From Apostichopus japonicus (Eukaryota > Echinodermata > Holothuroidea > Aspidochirotida > Stichopodidae): a stretch of DNA of 64,000 bases. Location: contig NC_092582.1 in NCBI RefSeq assembly GCF_037975245.1, positions 7,107,001 through 7,171,000 on the forward strand. Direction: 5' to 3'. A program made the translations under genes and the position numbers. Position 1 is the stretch's first letter; every line of letters starts with the position of its first letter. This document shows positions 13,346 to 24,351 of this stretch, one piece after another. Below the pieces are notes generated by a model. It saw only the letters and a program-made list of their open reading frames with translations, had not been told where the DNA came from and made no database searches.

Positions 13346-16300
13346 CTGTGTAGTAAAAAAAACAACGAATGGCATGAAGAATATTAATTACCAGGAGTGG
13401 TGAACTTGAGTAAAGTGTTCAAAGGTGTGCCACGTACTTACGACTTTTAAAATTGATTTCTAATACATCTATTTCAAACCGACATAAGCCCCCCAACCCC
13501 CCCCCCCCCCCCTTTCGTGCATACCCATTTTAGTATTGGTAAAACAAGAAGAAAAGGGTATGAACATTTAAGAATAATATTGGAGAATATTCAAATCTCA
13601 CCTTCAAGGTCTGACTCCATATTTAAGCTCAGTGGTCAGTCATTGTACCGCGACCACTTGAAATCTATACGAGGCAAGAGGAAAATATGTGTAATAAATA
13701 ATGGATATTTGACGCTATAAATTACTAATAGGCCTAACAGAATATAAAAAAGAATGCTATTGATTGGTTTTAGTTAGAATCTCCGAAATAACTTTGACAG
13801 TACTAAGCATCGGATCATTGTAAATCCTTATCCATCCCCCCCCCCCCTTCCGTTCCCACCCCACCGCTCCAAACTTTTAGCGGCAACAGTATATACGCTT
13901 ATTTGTGTCAGTCTGTATCTACGTTATTTTATGTATCACTTTACCATTCAAATGACCGATTTTAGTTAGACTTTGTCATACTGAGCTACAGGACTGATAC
14001 GAATTAAGACTTACGACAAACATATCAATTCGTATCTAACATGTATAGTTTGATTCGAAAGTATTTAAACTTTGGAATTTTGTTGTGCAGATCTTATAGT
14101 AAACGATAGTTGTTTATTTCCCCTTTTGTTACGTTGTGGTTGAAGAACTGTAGGTTGTCTTTAACAGGATTATCAACGATTAAGAAACATGATACCAATG
14201 AGCAGTCATGTTACACTAAAACAAAATCATAAATAAAGGAACTGACGTCATCGTCACCTTTGCCTCAACGGAGACATCTTTGAAACGAAAAGAGGCAAAT
14301 TTATGCGTAATGCATTGTTGACAATATATGAAATCGGACACTTAAGTCTTGTCTGAAGTCTGCTATTGCCCAGTGTATTATCTAATCGTGAATCAAATCA
14401 ATCAAATATATAATGGAATGTTAACTTGTTATACACACGAAGAGAAACTAGGTAGTATTCATGTACACATTTATTCCCTCCCTATCTCGGGAGTCCATGC
14501 AGGTTACTATAGAGAAACAGATGAGGAGCCTGGTCAAGAATGAAAACAGGTACGGAAATAAATAATGATCACGACTTTGATGAACTCTCTTGAACACTCG
14601 ACAGAATACTTTATGAAATGGTTAACAGATTACCATTCACAGGCTCTTCTGTTGATGCTGCTATAGGATGTTTTAATGAACGTTTGGTGAAAGAAATAGA
14701 CGAGAATAAAACTTAACGTCACAGATAATATCTGAACAGAATTGATTTTTTTTCTTTTCTTTTTTTATGTTACTTACAGGAAGTACGTGACAGTCGTATA
14801 CGTTTTCAAATATACGAATATTCTATTTTCCGTTCGAATTTGATTGACTCTTAGGCTATATTCTCTTTATCCTCTTTGTGGTCAGGCTAACATGTAACGT
14901 TTTCATGTACAGATTTTGTGCAACTAATGAATAAAAGTTGGACTCCCATTTTATTTGCAGTGAGAATATTGATATTCAGCAACGTTCACAAAATTACAGC
15001 AAAATAGTTCTCAAAAAGTTACTAATAACTCACCAAATATAGTTAGTCATATATAAACTAGACTTTACGAGAGTCAGGTTACTTTCCGTGCTGTAACCCA
15101 ACATGGCGTCTTCGAAGTAAACGTCGTCATATGATCCGAGTCAATATATAGAATACTCTCTAGGTGAAGTTTTGTCTGACTTTATGTAAATATTAGATAG
15201 CTGATACCAGATAAAAAAAACTGCAACTTTGAACTTTACACATTTAAGGGGGCTGATAAGTTGCCACCCATTAAACTGATAAAATCAAGCGTAGTACACA
15301 TTTACAATAAAATCACAAGAGTCCAATAGACTCCGTGCCTGACACTGAATGGATTAAACCTGTTTATTTAGATCAACTGCCAGTAACAACTATATTAATA
15401 TCGAATGGTAAATATATCTTAAGTCCAAGTGGAACAAAACAAAAATATTCTCTTCCAGTTAGTGACAAGGACTTTTTCAGAGACAAAAAAAACAAAAACA
15501 AAAAACGGGACTTGAGCAAATAAACCAATCGACATAATAACCGTGTTTGGTTGCCAAGGCAAATTACAGCAATGCTATCACACAGCACTTGTATTCATTG
15601 AATGTTTTAAACTACCAATTCGTACATTTCATAACAACATGGAAAGCGGCGATAATAATAGAGTTAATGATACTTCGGATTCCACAAATTTAGTAATCCA
15701 GACATTTTCTTTGTTTATCCTTATATTTTGCAAACCACATTCATGGCAAAACGGTACAAAACGGTAATTCAATGGAAAATTCAGAAGAATTTGAATTTGT
15801 TTTCAATATTTTAATCGCCGAATGTTGATTGCAGTGAAGCTAATTTACGGGTCTGCTGTTGTTGCCGACACGGAGCGGTAGACTGTAAAGAACAAGCTTA
15901 TGGCAAACACCCAACACATGAAGAACATAAGAACAATGGGATACAACTTCAGCTGCGAAAGGATTGTACAACCGAGACCACGGTCTGATGGGGGGAGGGG
16001 GGAGGGGGGAGGCGGTGAAGGAGGGGCAGGTTACGTAATCAGATTGTCAAGGAAACACTTTGAGACGGCGTACAAGTCACAAAGATCAGTAACAGTCATG
16101 TTGTTATAGTCGTTTAAAGGAACAAAAGCAGTCTATACCCACTGACAAAACGTTAATCTGTTGAATGCGATCTAAATCTATCACGAAACTTTCTTAAGGA
16201 TGTAACGTTATTAATGAGAATGTAAAGAATGTGCGTTTTGAGAGGAGCGCCAAAGTGTTGATGACATCATAGTGAGAAAATGACAACATGCATTCTGTTC

Positions 16301-16450
16301 AAGAGTAGCTAAGTAAAACATGCACAGTTTCGCTTTACTAACGCTAAGTTGACGCAGTCCTGCACAATAAAGCCATTTTGTGTACAATGTGTCAAAATGA
16401 ATATGCAATGGGCAGATGATTTATATTGTAAGTTAAACGAACCAAGGATC
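13346..16450. other. no gene recognised (upstream of NACHT exon)
   Basis: I looked here for the missing first exon of the NACHT gene on the minus strand and found no splice-bounded frame with a recognisable domain. Homopolymer C runs lie near 13494-13512 and 13836-13847; G-rich sequence lies near 15989-16027. A plus-strand open frame at 15335-15523 has no recognised domain. Confidence 0.45.
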
Positions 16451-16695
16451 TGGTCGACAAACACGTAGATAATATCACACAGTTCAATGATTATTTTGTC
16501 AAATATTACCTACGTTATCAGCATTAAGTCAGATATAATGGCTAAAAATAAACTAGTTCAAGTGGAACAAAATTAACAGCGCCAGCTAACTGATAACAGG
16601 TATTTGAGTGTGGTCCAGCATGCCCAGTGTCTGTTTGATGTGGATAATTGGCGGGGATCGGAAAACGAAGAACGGTGGCATGCATGGCTCTGCTA
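16451..16695. repeat. dispersed repeat, copy A
   Basis: About 245 bp sharing ordered blocks with 21330-22240 and 22256-22470: AGATAATATCACACA, TTATCAGCATTAAGTCAGAT, GTTCAAGTGGAACA, GATAACAGGTATTTGA, GTGGGGATCGGAA-type sequence and CGAAGAA. Non-coding; the element class is unknown. Confidence 0.6.
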
Positions 16696-17324
16696 TTCTG
16701 GCGAAGTTAAAATTATCTTTTGGGCGAGAGTATTATAAAGCAAAATAACGATAAAACTGTGACGATGACTTAATTCTTCCTCGATTCATTTTTTCGCCAA
16801 TTTCCACAAGTTCAACGATGTTGGCGTTGTTAATGCTAACTCACATTCTGCATTGGTGTTAAGGGAAACCCTGTACATGCTTCCAACGTTAGTGGAAATT
16901 ATCTTATCTATATATACTGACTCAGCCAGTCTCTTGCAAGACTTATATGCAACACTTTATATGCATTCATACACCGTGTATCAAACAATGAGAAAAGAGA
17001 GAACTGCAAACTGGAGGTGCCATATGTCTTTATCACATATACCTTAGGCTGACCCCAGGGTTCATAAAAGTGGGACGTCTGAGGGAAATAAAATATATCA
17101 CAATGACAACATTCGTATGTATCAACAATTTCCTAATGATATTCATGTTCTTACAACAGGCCATTTTATTGCATACATGTATTATATACTGACCAGCATC
17201 TGTTTGAACTGTATAGCCCAATCAGATTGCCAGCAGTTGATGGTTGTTTAGAATAACAATAGGTTTTTTTAATAGGTAAATCTCAGTACATATATTAATG
17301 CCTAATAGTTGTGTATTATATTGA

Positions 17325-17890
17325 CGTTATATTATCGCGTGCACTTTTACATTACCATCATGTACTTTAACATTATGAACGTGTTACACGTATATAATCA
17401 TTGAGTATTTGTTGATGATCATTGTGTACTTTTATATTATCATCGTGTACTTGATATTACCATCTTGTGTCTTTATACTATCATCATTCTTTCAAATGAC
17501 CGTGTACGTTAACATAATCATTGAGTAAGCTTACATGATAGTCGTATACTTGTATATTATCCGATTGTACACTTTGTATATTATCATCGTGAATTTTTAC
17601 ACTTTCATCGTGTACATTATATTAATATGTATGTCTCCACACTATCATCATATTCTTTTACATTATCATCGTATATTTTTCTACTATGATCTTCTACTTT
17701 AACATTATCAACGTAAATTTAGATATTATGATTGTGTACGGTTTCGTTATCATCATGTATGTTATATTATCATGTTGTATCTTGATCATGTCATCATGTT
17801 CTGTTAAATTATCATCGTATATCTTCACATTATCATCGTGCATTTTTACATTATCCTAGTGTACATTATATCAATATCGTCTACTTTCAT
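17325..17890. repeat. degenerate ~20 bp minisatellite
   Basis: Many imperfect copies of a unit resembling TTTACATTATCATCGTGTAC. Unit length and sequence drift throughout, so this looks like an old array. Confidence 0.7.
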
Positions 17891-17899
17891 GTTATTGTC

Positions 17900-18721
17900 A
17901 TCATCATTTGTAAACCATCTGGCTGTCCATACGTACCGTCTTATTAAGCCGCACGCGTGGCGTTGTGAGTTAGAATTTTTTAACACACAAATTTTGCGTT
18001 TTTCAAATTATATTGGCCGGTGGAAAATGAAACGTCCGGCCAAACCTTTTTCATTGAGGGCGGGGGGGGGGGGAGCGTGGGGGAAGTATTTTTACTGGCC
18101 TACTCAATTTAAGAGGGAGCTAGCTGGAATTGTTAAGTTCCCCCAAAAAGCATTGGACAATTCATGTTGTTTTTCACACTCAAGGTTGCGTGTAGACCTA
18201 CACTTCGGTAGAATCCTTGGATTTATTTTTACCACATTTAACTCACTCCCTACAATGTTCACCGGAGACAATCCAAATTCAACGAATTGCAAAACGACGT
18301 AATTCGAGCCCCTGTACAGTGTAAATAGTCATAATATTTCAGCAAATTCGTAACCTGTGAGTTTTCATCCGATTTAAGCCGCCAATTTTAGCCGGCTGCC
18401 TCACAGAAAAACTGGTCACCCTGGCCGCCCTGCATAGTAAGGACTTTCTGCAAATAATGCAATTAGGTTTTCACAGTTGAATTCACAATGAGAAAAGAGG
18501 TTATTATTGAAAACTCTTTGACCTTGGTAATTGCTAAACACTATGGTATAACAATTAGTTATATACAAGGCTATTGAATATATTCCAGATATAACAGACC
18601 TTTATACACGATCAGAAGATCAGTGCATATTGTATACATTGGTGTTATAGCATAATCGACCTATTTCACTCTTTCACTATTACGTTAGGGAAAACCGGTT
18701 AGTAATATACACATTACTACC
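17900..18721. other. no gene recognised; 5' flank of POMGNT2-like gene
   Basis: It contains a G run near 18061-18074. Frames here begin in the minisatellite and show no domain. The last part is the presumed promoter and 5' UTR of the gene starting at 18722; I see no clear TATA box. Confidence 0.4.
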
Positions 18722-20164
18722 ATGCCTTCGAAGGCTTACTGGAAGTTTGCTGTCAAAGTATTTTTTCTTTCGATAGGATTCAATATTATTATTTCATTTG
18801 AACCATGGTATGTAGGGCTACTCTTCAAAGGTTCTGTTAGGCAGAAAACCGACGACAGACTGGCCGTATCAGGAACAGAATATCCTGAAGGAGAACTACT
18901 GTGGTGCACTCTTAGTGACCGATCATGGGGCAGAGTTTGTAAGTTCCGTAACTTATGTTACATGCATATCAATGGAGAATTTGCTCTCTTCCACGGAAAC
19001 ACAGCGAAAACTGGCCACGAACAAGACGCACAATTATTAGGTAATCGTTTAGTCAGAGACATTGTTTCGTTAACTTCTGCTTTGGGAGCAGAATTTCCTT
19101 TCAATTTAGCCCATATATTAATATATAATATTGTACCTGGTAAACTTAAATATTTTAATTATCGAAGTGGTAGTTATCATCTCTTCCATGCATTTAATGT
19201 TGGTAATACCGCTCACGCGATCCACGATGATTTACTTCCGGTTTTCTACACGCTTTCTCGATACGATAACCTTACAGAAGAACCGACTAGCACACTCATA
19301 TACTGGAGGGAAATAAGTTTGAATAAATTGATGGGTTTATATCAGCTGTTTTCGCAGGGAAAGCCAATTTCCCGAAACGACTTAACTTTTGAACCAGAAG
19401 AATCACTGACCTGTTTCCAGGATATTATCGTCGGTTTATCGTCGGAGACGCTGTGGTACCAGTGGGGATTGCCCGGTTTTGAGCCCGAAGGTGCACTCAA
19501 AGGGTCAAACGCAACATCGAGTCACATAGCAAAATTCACAGGTTTCGTCAGAAAGAGAATGGGTCTTCCACTCCGATGTCTAATTGCTAACGATTATGGT
19601 ATTATTTTCATACGGAAGAAAACTCGTCTGATTTTGAACGAGGAGAAACTTTCGGAAGTATTGTCCAAAACACTTCAGTTGGAAATGAGAGAACTAAGCC
19701 TCGAGAAAAACACAATTAAAGAGATTATTAAGACTGTGTCGTGTGCTAAAGTTGTTGTCGGTTTGCACGGTGCTATGATGATATTTTCTATTTTTCTACC
19801 ACCTTCATCGTTCGTTCTAGAATTATATCCCTATGCGATTAATCCACTTAATTTCACACCCTACAAAACCGCGGTAGAACTATCAGGAATGGACATCGAA
19901 TACCGCGCTTGGCGCAATATGAACCGTTCGAATACAGTGACTCACCCTACCGAAGCATTACATAGGGGCGGTATATCGCACTTGAGCAAGAAAGAGCAAG
20001 AAAGGATAACTAACTTGACCGAAATTCGGCCACATCAATGTTGTCAGCATCCAGAGGTCCAGTTTAGACTCTATCAAGATACTTTAATTGATATCCCTTC
20101 CGTAGTTAATATTTTAACAAATACTCAGTTTTATAAGAATCGCAATGGTAAATTTGGTACATAG
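18722..20164 (+). CDS. POMGNT2-like protein O-mannose GlcNAc-transferase (GT61), lacking FnIII
   Basis: A single uninterrupted frame of 480 codons. Family role: POMGNT2 adds beta-1,4-GlcNAc to O-mannose on alpha-dystroglycan in the endoplasmic reticulum. Residues 7-26 form an N-terminal membrane anchor (WKFAVKVFFLSIGFNIIISF). Family landmarks as I know them from the vertebrate enzyme: a Cys-rich block around WCTL and VCKFRNLCY (61-80), HGNT (91-94), HDDLLPVFYTL (168-178), LILNE (303-307), GLHGAMM (347-353), LELYPYAINP (366-375), PYKT (380-383), AWRNM (396-400), NTVTHP (404-409) and CCQHPE (440-445). The vertebrate protein is about 580 residues and ends in a fibronectin type III domain. Here the frame stops right after the DIPS segment that precedes that domain, and transposon-end-like sequence starts two bases later. 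An intronless coding region is also usual for the vertebrate gene. The start is the first ATG of the frame and sits directly before the anchor. Confidence 0.92.
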   Translation: MPSKAYWKFAVKVFFLSIGFNIIISFEPWYVGLLFKGSVRQKTDDRLAVSGTEYPEGELLWCTLSDRSWGRVCKFRNLCYMHINGEFALFHGNTAKTGHEQDAQLLGNRLVRDIVSLTSALGAEFPFNLAHILIYNIVPGKLKYFNYRSGSYHLFHAFNVGNTAHAIHDDLLPVFYTLSRYDNLTEEPTSTLIYWREISLNKLMGLYQLFSQGKPISRNDLTFEPEESLTCFQDIIVGLSSETLWYQWGLPGFEPEGALKGSNATSSHIAKFTGFVRKRMGLPLRCLIANDYGIIFIRKKTRLILNEEKLSEVLSKTLQLEMRELSLEKNTIKEIIKTVSCAKVVVGLHGAMMIFSIFLPPSSFVLELYPYAINPLNFTPYKTAVELSGMDIEYRAWRNMNRSNTVTHPTEALHRGGISHLSKKEQERITNLTEIRPHQCCQHPEVQFRLYQDTLIDIPSVVNILTNTQFYKNRNGKFGT

Positions 20165-20880
20165 TCAGGGGCGGATGCAAGTGAGTGCTAATAACTACTT
20201 TAAAATTTCATTCGTGGGATTGAAAGGGAACGGAGGGGATGGTTAGGGGGCTTGCACATAAGGGGAACTTTTACATCAGCGCCTGTTAGTAGAAGTCAGA
20301 TGTTGATTTTTAACGCCATGACGGTGTCAGTCGTAAACAAGGAAATATTCAACAATATTAAATTCTCATTTGCTGGGTGACTTCAGACTGTATCAATGAC
20401 CTTAGGTCAAAGACCGACATTATGTCGATATCGCAAAGTTCTAATGCATGGGTTAAATGATCGTAGGGTAAATACAGTAGATGCCGTGCTGTGTTCTGTG
20501 AAGTACTCACCATGTCAACACACTTATATTGAAATATTTGAAATGCTTTTGAGATACAATTGTTTGAATCAAGGTGAAATATTTCGGAATGTTCATAGTA
20601 TATGTATATGTATAGTTCAAGTGTTCTCCGTACAATGCCGATTCAGTTTGAAATGAAAGAAAAAGAAACCCGTTTAATTGATTGGAACTTACAACACTTC
20701 CGCTTATTAAGTATTGTTTATTTTCGAAAGTCTTCAGAATATAGGCGGCGACACGAATTAATGTGAATCGCGAAAACACTTAGTGGGCCGTGGGCTGTTC
20801 CAGACGTCAGGAAATTTATTTAGACTTTTATGAGCGTGAAAAGGGAGGTCAATAAAGTTATTTTACAACATAAAGTGTTC
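20165..20880. other. no gene recognised
   Basis: It begins with CAGGGGCGGATGCAAG, which resembles the end CAGGGGCGTATCCAGG of the element at 52260-53592, but no matching right end was found. No fibronectin III coding sequence could be seen. The rest is AT-rich. Confidence 0.4.
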
Positions 20881-21280
20881 ATTCCATGATAGTTTTCATG
20901 TAGTCAGGGCATCGCTTATATGAAGAGGATGTTTGCTGTCTATGATAGTTTTCATGTATTCAGGGCATCGCTTTTATGAAAGGGATGTTTACTGTCCATG
21001 ATAATTTACATGTATTCAGGGCATCGCTTATATATATGAAGGGGATGTTTACTGTTCATTACAGTTTTCATGTATTCAGGGCATCGCTTATATGAAGGGG
21101 ATCTTTATGGTCCATTGTAGTTCACATGCATCCAGGGCATCGCTTATATGAAGGGGATGTTTACTTTCCATTATAGTTTACATGTATTAAGGGCATCGCT
21201 TATATATATGAAGGGGATGTTTATTGTCCATGATAGTTTTCATGTATTCAGGGCATCGCTTATATGAAGTGGATGTATTT
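20881..21280. repeat. ~57 bp minisatellite, 7 copies
   Basis: Seven head-to-tail copies recognisable by CAGGGCATCGCTTATATGAA followed by GGGGATGTTTACTGTCCAT and ATAGTTTTCATGTATT. Two copies carry an extra TATA within the TTATATATATGAA block. A single diverged unit (GCATTCTGAGCATTGCTTAC) lies at about 22630. Confidence 0.85.
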
Positions 21281-21329
21281 CACTATCGTGACTACTTTGA
21301 ATGATAAATTAAACTGCTAAAAGTATGCA

Positions 21330-22240
21330 TGTGATCGACACGCACGTTAGCCCTAGATAATATCACACAATTCAATGAACATCTTGTCATATATTACCTA
21401 AGTTATCAGCATTAAGTCAGATATTACGGCTGATAATAAATTAACCACAATGGAACACAGTTATTTCAAAGCAGTGGCGTCGCCAAGGGGGGGCCAGGGG
21501 GCACGTGCCCCCCTGGAAAACCTAGTGCCCCCCGAGTGCCCCCATCTGAGATTTGGGTTGGTATAAAAAAATATATATATTTTGTTATATTCAACTCCCA
21601 TCATCTGAGTTGGTTTTTCATAAGGACAATGAAGCACAGTAATTCGTATTTTCTTCAAATGGGCTGCGAAAAAATGAAAAAGTTTATCCTTGACCGTCGG
21701 GTATCGAAGTCGTAACCCGCGCCATCTTAATAGATAATGGGAGAAAACGAGAAGGACAAGAAAGGAGTCGGGGGTCATGCACACATGAATTCAACAAATG
21801 TAGGTTCTGTTGATAGGGTTAGGCATAATATCGACAACATGTGGTTCATATCCTCTGCAAAATTCTGCGCGTTGTTAAAATCTTTACCTCAAAAATAGCA
21901 ATTTCTGGAGATATCTTCAGATCGAATTTAGCATCAAATGTGGCACCATTTTGCATCTAGCCCATCCTCCGTATGCGAAAATTTTCCAAAGAGGACCCCT
22001 CCCCCAGGACGGCGATCCGTATCCACCTAAGTGCCCCCATCACATGCTGGTGCCCCCCCCCGTGCCCCCCCCCCAGACTGAAAAGTCTGGTGACGCCACT
22101 GTTTCAAAGTTCAAGTGGAACAGAAATTTACCTATTAGAGCCAGCTATTTGATAACAGGTATTTGAATATTGTTCGACATTCCCAGTGTCTGTGGGTATC
22201 GGAATAAGAAGAAGAGTGATATTAATTATGCTATTTGATA
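21330..22240. repeat. dispersed repeat, copy B (interrupted)
   Basis: Same family as 16451-16695 and 22256-22470. It is split between TTATTTCAAAG and TTTCAAAGTTCAAGTGG by the hAT-like element at 21472-22101. With copy C it forms a near-tandem pair. Confidence 0.7.
21472..22101. mobile_element. hAT-like non-autonomous element
   Basis: 630 bp with inverted ends CAGTGGCGTCGCCA and TGGTGACGCCACTG, flanked by the 8 bp direct repeat TTTCAAAG (21464-21471 and 22102-22109). An 8 bp target duplication with CAGTGGCG-type ends is typical of hAT. The sub-terminal regions are rich in GTGCCCCC blocks. No transposase; the 107-codon minus-strand frame inside has no domain. Confidence 0.88.
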
Positions 22241-22255
22241 CATGTTAACGAGTCT

Positions 22256-22470
22256 GATAAAAGCCTGATAATAAATCAATTAACCACAATAGAACAGTTA
22301 TTTCAAAGTTCAAGTGGAACAGAAATATACCTATCAGAGCCAGCTATTTGATAACAGGTACTTCAATGTGGTTCGACATTCGACATGCCCAGTTTCTGTT
22401 CGATGTGGATAAGGGGTGGGGATCGGAATTCGAAGAAGGGTGACATCGGTTATGTTATTTGGAGACATTT
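22256..22470. repeat. dispersed repeat, copy C (uninterrupted)
   Basis: It carries the same blocks as copy B, with ACAGTTATTTCAAAGTTC intact, and so preserves the site into which the hAT-like element of copy B inserted. Confidence 0.7.
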
Positions 22471-22851
22471 TAAACAACGCGACTCCTCGGTACGACAGTA
22501 GCATATTGAGCAAAATGAAAAATTATGTCGCGAAAACATTTAGTGGGATTCTCCAGAAGTCGGTAAATGTTTCTATACCACCGGCGGAGATTGATTAGGT
22601 TATTTTTTAACACCATATCCTAGGTAGTTTTAGTGCATTCTGAGCATTGCTTACTACGAGGGAGGGGGAGGGAGGGGGTGTAGTGGGTCGTGACGCTGTC
22701 CTCCTGGAAGGTCCTGGGTCTAGAAGTCCATGCAGGGTTGAAATGCTTCCCTCCCCCTTCTTAACAAAATGGAAAATATAGGAGTATAAGTGATTGCTTT
22801 TACATTTGTTTCTTTGTTTTTATTTCTTTACAACTCATAATATTTGTACAG

Positions 22852-23007
22852 AAATGGAGAGGAAAAGATTGGAAATACGAAACAGAAACTGATCTTACTC
22901 CAGAAGCCTTTGCAAGACAACACATAACTTCACATAATATCTTCCAATCTGTTGGCCACGAAAGGGTATTGGCTGTTGAGCTTTTCCAACTCATGAGATG
23001 CGTCTAG
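22852..23007 (+). CDS. possible terminal exon, unknown protein
   Basis: An open frame of 51 codons plus TAG follows a good acceptor (a T-rich tract from 22800 ending in TTTGTACAG). It would encode KWRGKDWKYETETD, then LTPEAFARQHITSHNIF, then HERVLAVELFQLMRCV at the end. The composition looks protein-like, but I recognise no family and found no partner exon upstream on the plus strand. It could be a real last exon, a pseudo-exon or a transposon fragment. Confidence 0.3.
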   Translation, partial: KWRGKDWKYETETDLTPEAFARQHITSHNIFQSVGHERVLAVELFQLMRCV

Positions 23008-24351
23008 CATCGAATGGGTAATTTGTGGTTAGATTTAGGTTTTGCCTCTTTAATAGCCAGTATAATGCTTGTATGTCTTTATATTACAAACAGTATAGCA
23101 GTTACATCACACAAACATACATACAATATCCTCAGGCATGTACCGTAAACTTAATGATTAATTATTGGATGAACAAAACAGAGAAAGAAGCAAAATAGAT
23201 ACAAAATGAAACAAAACAAATAGATCCAATCACCGTAAAATTAGATGTAATTGTTATATATATCAAGACTTTTGGAGGTGAAAACCATATGGCACGCAAA
23301 GATGGTTAAAAGACTTGTACAGTTTCTTACATCCAGTGGGGGAAAGAATTATATCACTCATTAGGGACCAGTACACCCTTCCAGGCACCTAGCTAAACCC
23401 TTGCAGAGGGAAAAGAATTCATTCTTAAGGGTACCAAACATACCACATCCCCCCTCCTCAAGTAGAATCATCTGAACTACTATCATCCCTCACCCCCGTA
23501 CCCCCTCCCATGTCATAATCAGGAGTTTTTCTTGGAACTGCCAGAAGATAGCTCACCATTCTTGACTAACGATGTGCACTGGATGCAAAATATGTCTGTG
23601 GGGGCAGGAGAGGGGGTCACAGATTTCAAATAAGAGTGGATGCTGATGCCCTGTGGTCTTCATGAAGGGGGGGGGGCTTGGGGGTCCTCCCCAGCAAAAA
23701 AAAAAACATTTAAACTTCACATGGTGCATTCTGAGGCACATTTAGACTATAAATTAGGTATTATGTACCTATATAAATGCAAGACCTCGGGTGAATGCAA
23801 CAGGCCCCAAATAAACCACATTCACTGACTGATTATGGGAGGTGGAGGCCATGCCCCCCTCCCCTCCTCTTTTGTGCACACGACTATTCTTGACCAGAGT
23901 AATATTCATCCCATCACTCCTTACCTATTAATACCAATATGAACAGCAAATGCATTCTCTATATATAAGTCTCAGTGGTAATTAACATTGCAATTAATGT
24001 TGTTTTATATCAACTAGCTAACCAATACTGTACAATCTTCTTATTTCATCAATGTTATGATAGAACCACACCAGGCCTTTAAGTCACACACATTGTGCTA
24101 TACGGTATAGGCTTCTGTCCTCAACATTGGCACAGTCCGTTAGGATGCAGTCTCAACATCACTTTTTAGATCATAATTCCAAGTTAACACTCAGATCTCT
24201 GCTTTCTCTTGAAATATTTTTTTCCTCTCAAGTACAAAAGGTGCAAAGTGCCAACAGTCTTGCAAACACTTGGATAATACACACCACCTATACCTCAATC
24301 TGTTTCATCCTGAAAAGTACTGACTCCAGGTGGGACAAGATATTCCAATTC
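23008..24351. other. no gene recognised
   Basis: Includes short G/C-rich stretches near 23450-23510 and 23660-23690. It is the 3' flank and probably part of the 3' UTR of CDC73, which ends at 24352 on the minus strand. Confidence 0.4.

Noticed and set aside
15335-15523. Plus-strand exon with an Ig-like look
   Set aside because: No cysteine/tryptophan Ig pattern and no clear donor; ends in Lys-rich low complexity.
17838-18302. 154-codon plus-strand frame
   Set aside because: Starts in the minisatellite, crosses a G-run, and shows no domain or splice support.
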